Assembly: GCF_006363815.1 (NCBI RefSeq)
Contig: NZ_RRYT01000015.1
Span: 1-37,648, forward strand
DNA: 37,648 bases
Direction of reading: 5' to 3'
From: Thermomonospora catenispora
Lineage (GTDB): Bacteria > Actinomycetota > Actinomycetes > Streptosporangiales > Streptosporangiaceae
Shown: in pieces, positions 31,564 through 37,648 of the stretch
Position numbering within the stretch: the stretch's first letter is position 1
Layout of the letters: the number at the start of each line of letters is the position of its first letter
Program-made: the position numbers and the translations under genes
The notes under the pieces: model-generated
The model's input: the letters and a program-made list of their open reading frames with translations, nothing else
What the model was told of the DNA's origin: nothing
The model's database searches: none

Positions 31564-32142
31564 ATGGTCAGACAGCCCAGCGTGGCGGCTCAGAACCGCC
31601 CTCCGCTCACCCGCGAACGCATCATCGAGGCGGCGCTGCACATCGTGGACGGCCAAGGGCTCGGCCGGCTCACCATGCGGCGGCTCGGCGACGCCCTGCA
31701 GGTCGAGGCGATGGCGATCTACCACCACATGCCGCGCGGCAAGGAGGAGCTGCTGGACGGGCTGGTCTCCCACGTCGCCGTGTTCCCGGCCCGGCCTCCG
31801 GCCGGCGAGGACTGGCGGAGGGCGCTGCGGGAGTGGGCGACCGCCTACCGGGCCCGGCTGACGGCGCATTCGGGGGTGCTGCCGCTGGTGGTCACCCGGC
31901 GCAACCCGGCGGCCCTGAGCGACACCGCCGCCTCCCTGCGGGAGATCCTGCGGCGGGCGGGACTGCCCGAAGGGGCGGCCGCCGACGGCGCCCACGCCCT
32001 GCTCGGCTATGTGATCGGCCAGACGGCGCTGGAGCTGCGCGGTCCCTCCCCCGGCGAGCCCCCGACGGACTGGGACGCCCGCTTCACCGCCGGGCTGGAG
32101 CTGATCCTCACCGGGCTGTCGTCGCGAGCGCGCCGGCCCTGA
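31564..32142 (+). CDS. TetR-family transcriptional regulator
   Basis: A 192-aa one-domain-plus-ligand-pocket repressor. The N-terminal helix-turn-helix is LTRERIIEAALHIVDGQGLGRLTMRRLGDALQVEAMAIYHHM, split here over residues 15-56, with the usual YHH in the recognition helix. The C-terminal helical domain is of the TetR_C type; the ligand is unknown. It is divergent from the coiled-coil gene and preceded by its own probable operator. It ends with a strong hairpin 72 nt downstream. No neighbouring enzyme or pump reveals what it controls. Confidence 0.92.
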   Translation: MVRQPSVAAQNRPPLTRERIIEAALHIVDGQGLGRLTMRRLGDALQVEAMAIYHHMPRGKEELLDGLVSHVAVFPARPPAGEDWRRALREWATAYRARLTAHSGVLPLVVTRRNPAALSDTAASLREILRRAGLPEGAAADGAHALLGYVIGQTALELRGPSPGEPPTDWDARFTAGLELILTGLSSRARRP

Positions 32143-32213
32143 CCGCGCTCCCCGTCCCCCGGCGCTCCCACCCGGCGCCGCCGGACCCGGCGGCCCGAGG
32201 CCCCGCCGGTCGT

Positions 32214-32245
32214 GCCGGGACCGGTCCAGAGGGACCGGTCCCGGC
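32214..32245 (+). terminator. tetR terminator, 14-bp perfect stem
   Basis: GCCGGGACCGGTCC (32214-32227), loop agag, exact complement (32232-32245). It lies after the tetR stop and before the promoter region of the next gene. Confidence 0.7.
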
Positions 32246-32384
32246 TAGTCCACCGGTAGGAAGGAGTCAGATCAACATCGTCCCAACGGGCTATGTCGCA
32301 GTGACCTGAACCACAGCACACTGGTGAACGTCCAAGAAGACAGTTCCGAACATCCGCACGTAGTCGAAACCCGGAGGCACACCG

Positions 32385-32588
32385 ATGTGCCCGCACCAGC
32401 CGCCCTGTCCGCCCCCCGACGCTCCCGACCGCGACGCCGCCCGCACCCTGGTCCGCCATCCCGAGCAGGGATGGAGCCTGCTGTGCAACGGCGTGGTGGT
32501 CTTCGAGGACACCGGTGAGCTGCTGCCCGACGGAGAGGCCATAGCCCCGCAGCGCCCGATCGCGAGGTCGGCCACGTCCGCGGCCTGA
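32385..32588 (+). CDS. DUF5999 small protein
   Basis: A 67-aa protein recognisable as DUF5999 from the opening MCPHQPPCPPPDAPDRDAAR and the conserved HPEQGWSLLCNGVVVFEDTG. Members are widespread in Streptomyces and relatives, with no known function; the Cys and His near the N-terminus might bind metal. GGAGG is 7 nt before the ATG. The 140 nt before it contain no other gene. Confidence 0.85.
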   Translation: MCPHQPPCPPPDAPDRDAARTLVRHPEQGWSLLCNGVVVFEDTGELLPDGEAIAPQRPIARSATSAA

Positions 32589-32657
32589 GCGGTCTCCGCG
32601 CGGGGATCGGTTCGATACGGGGCTCACCTCAGCGGTCGCTTCGAGGGCTCGGCCCTT

Positions 32658-32693
32658 CGCCGGTCCCGGTCCCGAACCGGCCCGGGACCGGCG
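32658..32693. terminator. Hairpin between the DUF5999 and hydrolase genes
   Basis: CGCCGGTCCCGG (32658-32669) and its exact complement (32682-32693) form a 12-bp stem with a 12-nt loop between convergent genes. Confidence 0.6.
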
Positions 32694-32721
32694 CACCCGG
32701 GCCCCTCCGTCCCCGTCCCGG

Positions 32722-33336
32722 TCACGGCACCCGGGCGTCGATCCGCGCCCAGCGGCGCAGCCACGGCTCCACCGCGGCGGCGACCGCGGCCGGATCCCCG
32801 CTCAGGTCGTGGCGCTCGCCCGGCAGCACCGTCACGTGCACGCCGTCGGTCGGGGCGGGGATCCCGAACGGATCCCGATCCCCGTTGACCACCAGCACCT
32901 CCGTCCCGGCCGCGCGCAGCTCCTCGGCGCGGGAGACCTCGGGCCGACGCGGCGGATGCAGCGGGAAGGCCAGCGCCACCACCCCCACGGCGCCCACGGA
33001 CCGCGCGGTGCGGCAGGCCACCCGCGCGCCGTTGCTGCGGCCGCCCTGGACGAGCGGCAGGTCGCCGATCCGGTCGCGCAGCGCGTCCAGCACCTCGACC
33101 CACGCCCGGTCCTGCCTGGCCGCCGAGCCGGGGGCGCGTCGGCCCGCCAGCCGGAACGGCTGCACGACCCGCGCCACCGCGCCGCCGAGCCCGAGCGCCG
33201 CATCGCGCACCGCCAGCAGGTCCGGGGCCTGCACTCCCCCGTTCGACCCGTGGGTCAGCGCCAGCCAGAACGCCGGGTCGCCGGCCGGCTCGTCCACGGT
33301 GACCTCGGCGGGGCCGTGCTCCGTCGTGATCCGCAT
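32722..33336 (-). CDS. Alpha/beta hydrolase, KANL3/Tex30 family
   Basis: A 204-aa alpha/beta hydrolase. The nucleophile elbow is QGGRSNGARVA with Ser101, where many relatives have GGxSxGGR. The acid is probably the Asp in VVNGDRDPFG (about 154), and the His is in GERHDLSG (about 176). The LTHGSNGGVQAPDL loop near residue 28 is the usual oxyanion-side segment of this family. The substrate is unknown. A minus-strand TACCGT (33348-33343) ends 6 nt before the ATG, so the mRNA may be leaderless. Confidence 0.87.
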   Translation of the reverse strand: MRITTEHGPAEVTVDEPAGDPAFWLALTHGSNGGVQAPDLLAVRDAALGLGGAVARVVQPFRLAGRRAPGSAARQDRAWVEVLDALRDRIGDLPLVQGGRSNGARVACRTARSVGAVGVVALAFPLHPPRRPEVSRAEELRAAGTEVLVVNGDRDPFGIPAPTDGVHVTVLPGERHDLSGDPAAVAAAVEPWLRRWARIDARVP

Positions 33337-33342
33337 GGGCCC

Positions 33343-33348
33343 ACGGTA
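33343..33348 (-). promoter_or_regulatory. -10-like TACCGT of the hydrolase gene
   Basis: TACCGT on the minus strand, 6 nt before ATG 33336, with no ribosome binding site between. The -35 is not clear. Confidence 0.4.
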
Positions 33349-33379
33349 GCGGCCCGCGGATCGGGCGCCCGACCGCCGG

Positions 33380-34498
33380 TCACCGCTCGGGCGCGTCGAG
33401 GTCGAGGGCGCGGCGGGCCCGGTCGGTGAAGCTCTCCCTCAGCAGTCCGCCCCACCGGTAGTCCTCGGGGACGCGGACGGCCTCCTCCAGCATCCGCCGC
33501 GTCTCGGCGGGGTCTCCGGCCGGCCCCTGCAGGCGGCGCAGCGCGACCAGCGCGTAGATGTGGTCGAGCGCGCCGAACACCTCGCCGGTCAGGGCGGGCA
33601 GGCTCCCGTCGGCCACCGCCGACTCCACCACGGGCTCCCACCAGGGGATCTCGGCGTCCTCGTCGCTCTCCCCGAACCCCCGGCGCAGCCGCGCCCGGAC
33701 CTGCCCGGCGACGGCGGGCCGGGCCAGGCCCTGCGCCCACACCTCGCCGGCCTCCTCGGTGCGGCCGCGCAACGGCAGCGTCCGCGCCAGCAGTTCGGTC
33801 GCCAGCGGCCCCACCTCCGGATCGGCGGCGGCCTCCTCGTCCTCCAGCACGGCGCGGAACGCCCCGATCGCCTGGTCCAGGTAGGCGATGCCGATCGCGG
33901 TGGCCAGCCGGGCGTAGGCGTAGGGAGAGGTCTCCCGGTCGATCGTCCGCAGCGCCGCGGTCAGCGCCCGCTGCGCCCGGGCCGGCTCGCCGCGTTCCAG
34001 CAGCCGTTGCGCCAGATCGTGCGCGGCGACCGGGGCGTACTGCGGATCGCCGGTCTCGATCACCCGCTCCCACCAGGCCCGGGCGCCCTCGAAGTCGCCC
34101 TCCTCGTCGGCGAGTTGCGCCAGCGCCAGCAGCGCGGGCGGCAGGTAGCCGGGATTGCCGAAGTCCACCACCGTCCGCCAGGCCCGCACGGCCTCCTCGC
34201 GCTCCCCCGCCCGCTCGTGCAGCAGCGCCAGATGGTAGGCGGCGCGCGGCCCGTACTCGGGGTCCCCGGTGCCGATGGCGATCCGGTCGGCCTCCCGGGC
34301 CCCCGCCGCATCGCCGAGGTCGTCGAGCACCACCGCCAGCCCGAGCGCGGCCCGCGCCCGGTGCGGCCCCTCCCCCATCCGCAGGACCTGATCGAACAAT
34401 CGGGCGGCGGCCTCCGGCTCACCGCCCTCGGCGAGCCGGCGGGCCCGCTCGCACAGCACCGACGGATCCGCGGTCGCCTCGTCCGGCGTCGTGCTCAT
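33380..34498 (-). CDS. Tetratricopeptide-repeat protein
   Basis: A 372-aa all-helical protein. Repeats of about 34-36 residues are visible from ~14 to ~230, such as ALGLAVVLDDLGDAAGAREAD, YHLALLHERAGEREEAVRAW and LLALAQLADEEGDFEGARAW, each in the TPR pattern. The C-terminal third is less regular. TPR proteins are scaffolds for protein-protein contacts; no enzymatic domain is attached and the partner is unknown. GGAAGG is 4 nt before ATG 34498. The frame continues upstream for nearly 3 kb, but that stretch overlaps gcvP in another phase and is not part of the protein. A minus-strand TAGGGT (34538-34533) may be its -10. Confidence 0.88.
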   Translation of the reverse strand: MSTTPDEATADPSVLCERARRLAEGGEPEAAARLFDQVLRMGEGPHRARAALGLAVVLDDLGDAAGAREADRIAIGTGDPEYGPRAAYHLALLHERAGEREEAVRAWRTVVDFGNPGYLPPALLALAQLADEEGDFEGARAWWERVIETGDPQYAPVAAHDLAQRLLERGEPARAQRALTAALRTIDRETSPYAYARLATAIGIAYLDQAIGAFRAVLEDEEAAADPEVGPLATELLARTLPLRGRTEEAGEVWAQGLARPAVAGQVRARLRRGFGESDEDAEIPWWEPVVESAVADGSLPALTGEVFGALDHIYALVALRRLQGPAGDPAETRRMLEEAVRVPEDYRWGGLLRESFTDRARRALDLDAPER

Positions 34499-34558
34499 GG
34501 TGCCTTCCAGAAGGGGCCGACGATTCCCTGAAACCCTATCCGGCGGGCCCGGGAAGGC

Positions 34559-34596
34559 CCGGTGGAACGCCGGGACGGACCCCGGCGGTCCACCGG
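34559..34596 (-). terminator. gcvP terminator
   Basis: CCGGTGGA and TCCACCGG flank an inner CGCCGGG/CCCGGCG pair with one A/G mismatch and a 6-nt loop. It begins 10 nt past the gcvP stop. Confidence 0.7.
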
Positions 34597-34605
34597 ACAA
34601 TGATC

Positions 34606-37452
<2,847 letters not shown>

Positions 37453-37499
37453 GGCTGGGGAGCCTCCTGGGCTGCGGCACGGCTGTCGCAGGTTCTTCC

Positions 37500-37524
37500 G
37501 GCCCGCGGGGCGGACCCGCCGGCC
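37500..37524 (-). promoter_or_regulatory. Hairpin downstream of the riboswitch (expression platform candidate)
   Basis: Arms GGCC-g-GCGGG and CCCGC-g-GGCC, with a 5-nt loop, form a strong hairpin between the aptamer and the gcvP ribosome binding site. It could be the switching stem, though no U tract follows, so control of translation or Rho access is as likely as termination. Confidence 0.45.
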
Positions 37525-37532
37525 GTCTCCCC

Positions 37533-37636
37533 CTCTGTCATCTGCACCTGAGAGCTTCACCCGCCGGGCGGCGGGCTTGCACCTTCGGTGAGACGCCGTT
37601 CCCCGTTCGCACCGGGAACACGCCTGCTTTCCAGAG
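37533..37636 (-). ncRNA. Glycine riboswitch aptamer
   Basis: Read on the minus strand, the aptamer opens with CTCTGGAAAGC and closes with GACAGAG, forming P1. Between them are the conserved core ACCGAAGGTGCAA (37577-37589) and GAAGCTCTCAGGTGCA (37543-37558), the signature of gcvT-type glycine aptamers. One complete aptamer is seen. Whether it is a singlet or the second of a tandem pair cannot be decided, because the window ends 12 nt upstream. It controls gcvP. Confidence 0.9.
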
Positions 37637-37648
37637 AAGCCTCTCCCG

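Overview
The window is high-GC actinomycete chromosome. Coding regions are GC-rich with G/C third positions. Family content is typical of Streptosporangiales and Streptomycetales: DUF3040, DUF5999, a HemD/winged-helix (NnaR-type) nitrogen regulator, a RsbW-like ATPase, an HrdB-like sigma factor and a mycothiol-dependent-isomerase-like protein. A thermomonospora/actinomadura-type organism is plausible, but that is an inference. I see no transposase, integrase, CRISPR array, tRNA or rRNA. It reads as ordinary chromosome rather than an island.

Layout. 1-2.5 kb: the C-terminal part of a degenerate AAA+ ATPase, a RsbW-like kinase/anti-sigma protein and a small DUF3040 membrane protein. 2.5-4.2 kb: a glycosidase-like lipoprotein. 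4.3-7.4 kb: three plus-strand genes with unusually C-ending codons (spermidine-synthase-like protein, isochorismate synthase, Gfo/Idh/MocA oxidoreductase). 7.4-9.3 kb: a tyrosine phosphatase between two gene-poor stretches, one carrying a perfect CRP-type palindrome. 9.3-14.2 kb: menaquinone genes, with menC-menD overlapping by 4 nt, menB just upstream on the same strand, and menE divergent. 14.2-16.0 kb: a sigma-70 factor behind a SigR-like promoter. 16.1-18.6 kb: a drug-efflux-type ABC transporter divergent from a MarR regulator, with an operator-like inverted repeat between them. 18.7-30.0 kb: assimilatory nitrate/nitrite genes (cbiX-like chelatase, nnaR, nirD, nirB, a nasB-like flavoprotein, nasA, narK), with a Nudix hydrolase and a Cys-rich metallothionein-like protein inserted before narK. 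30.2-34.5 kb: small regulators and unknowns. 34.6-37.6 kb: gcvP under a glycine riboswitch.

How the genes fit together. NarK imports nitrate. NasA reduces it to nitrite with electrons from the adjacent NAD(P)H flavoprotein, and NirBD reduces nitrite to ammonium. NirB needs sirohaem, which fits the CbiX-type chelatase at the end of the operon, and the NnaR-like protein is probably the co-regulator. The two transcription units begin behind nearly identical elements of five 5-bp boxes at 11-bp spacing, which resemble GlnR operators. This matched pair is the strongest non-coding signal in the window. Isochorismate synthase (around 5 kb) supplies MenD, MenC, MenE and MenB for menaquinone. Several genes (isochorismate synthase, Nudix, TetR, hydrolase, SpeE-like) have a -10-like hexamer 6-8 nt before the start codon, which suggests leaderless mRNAs.

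I found no convincing wholly new system. The best leads are the paired regulatory element, the sigma factor with altered -10-recognition residues, a family of TTKAC-N3-GTA dyads, and the codon-skewed block.
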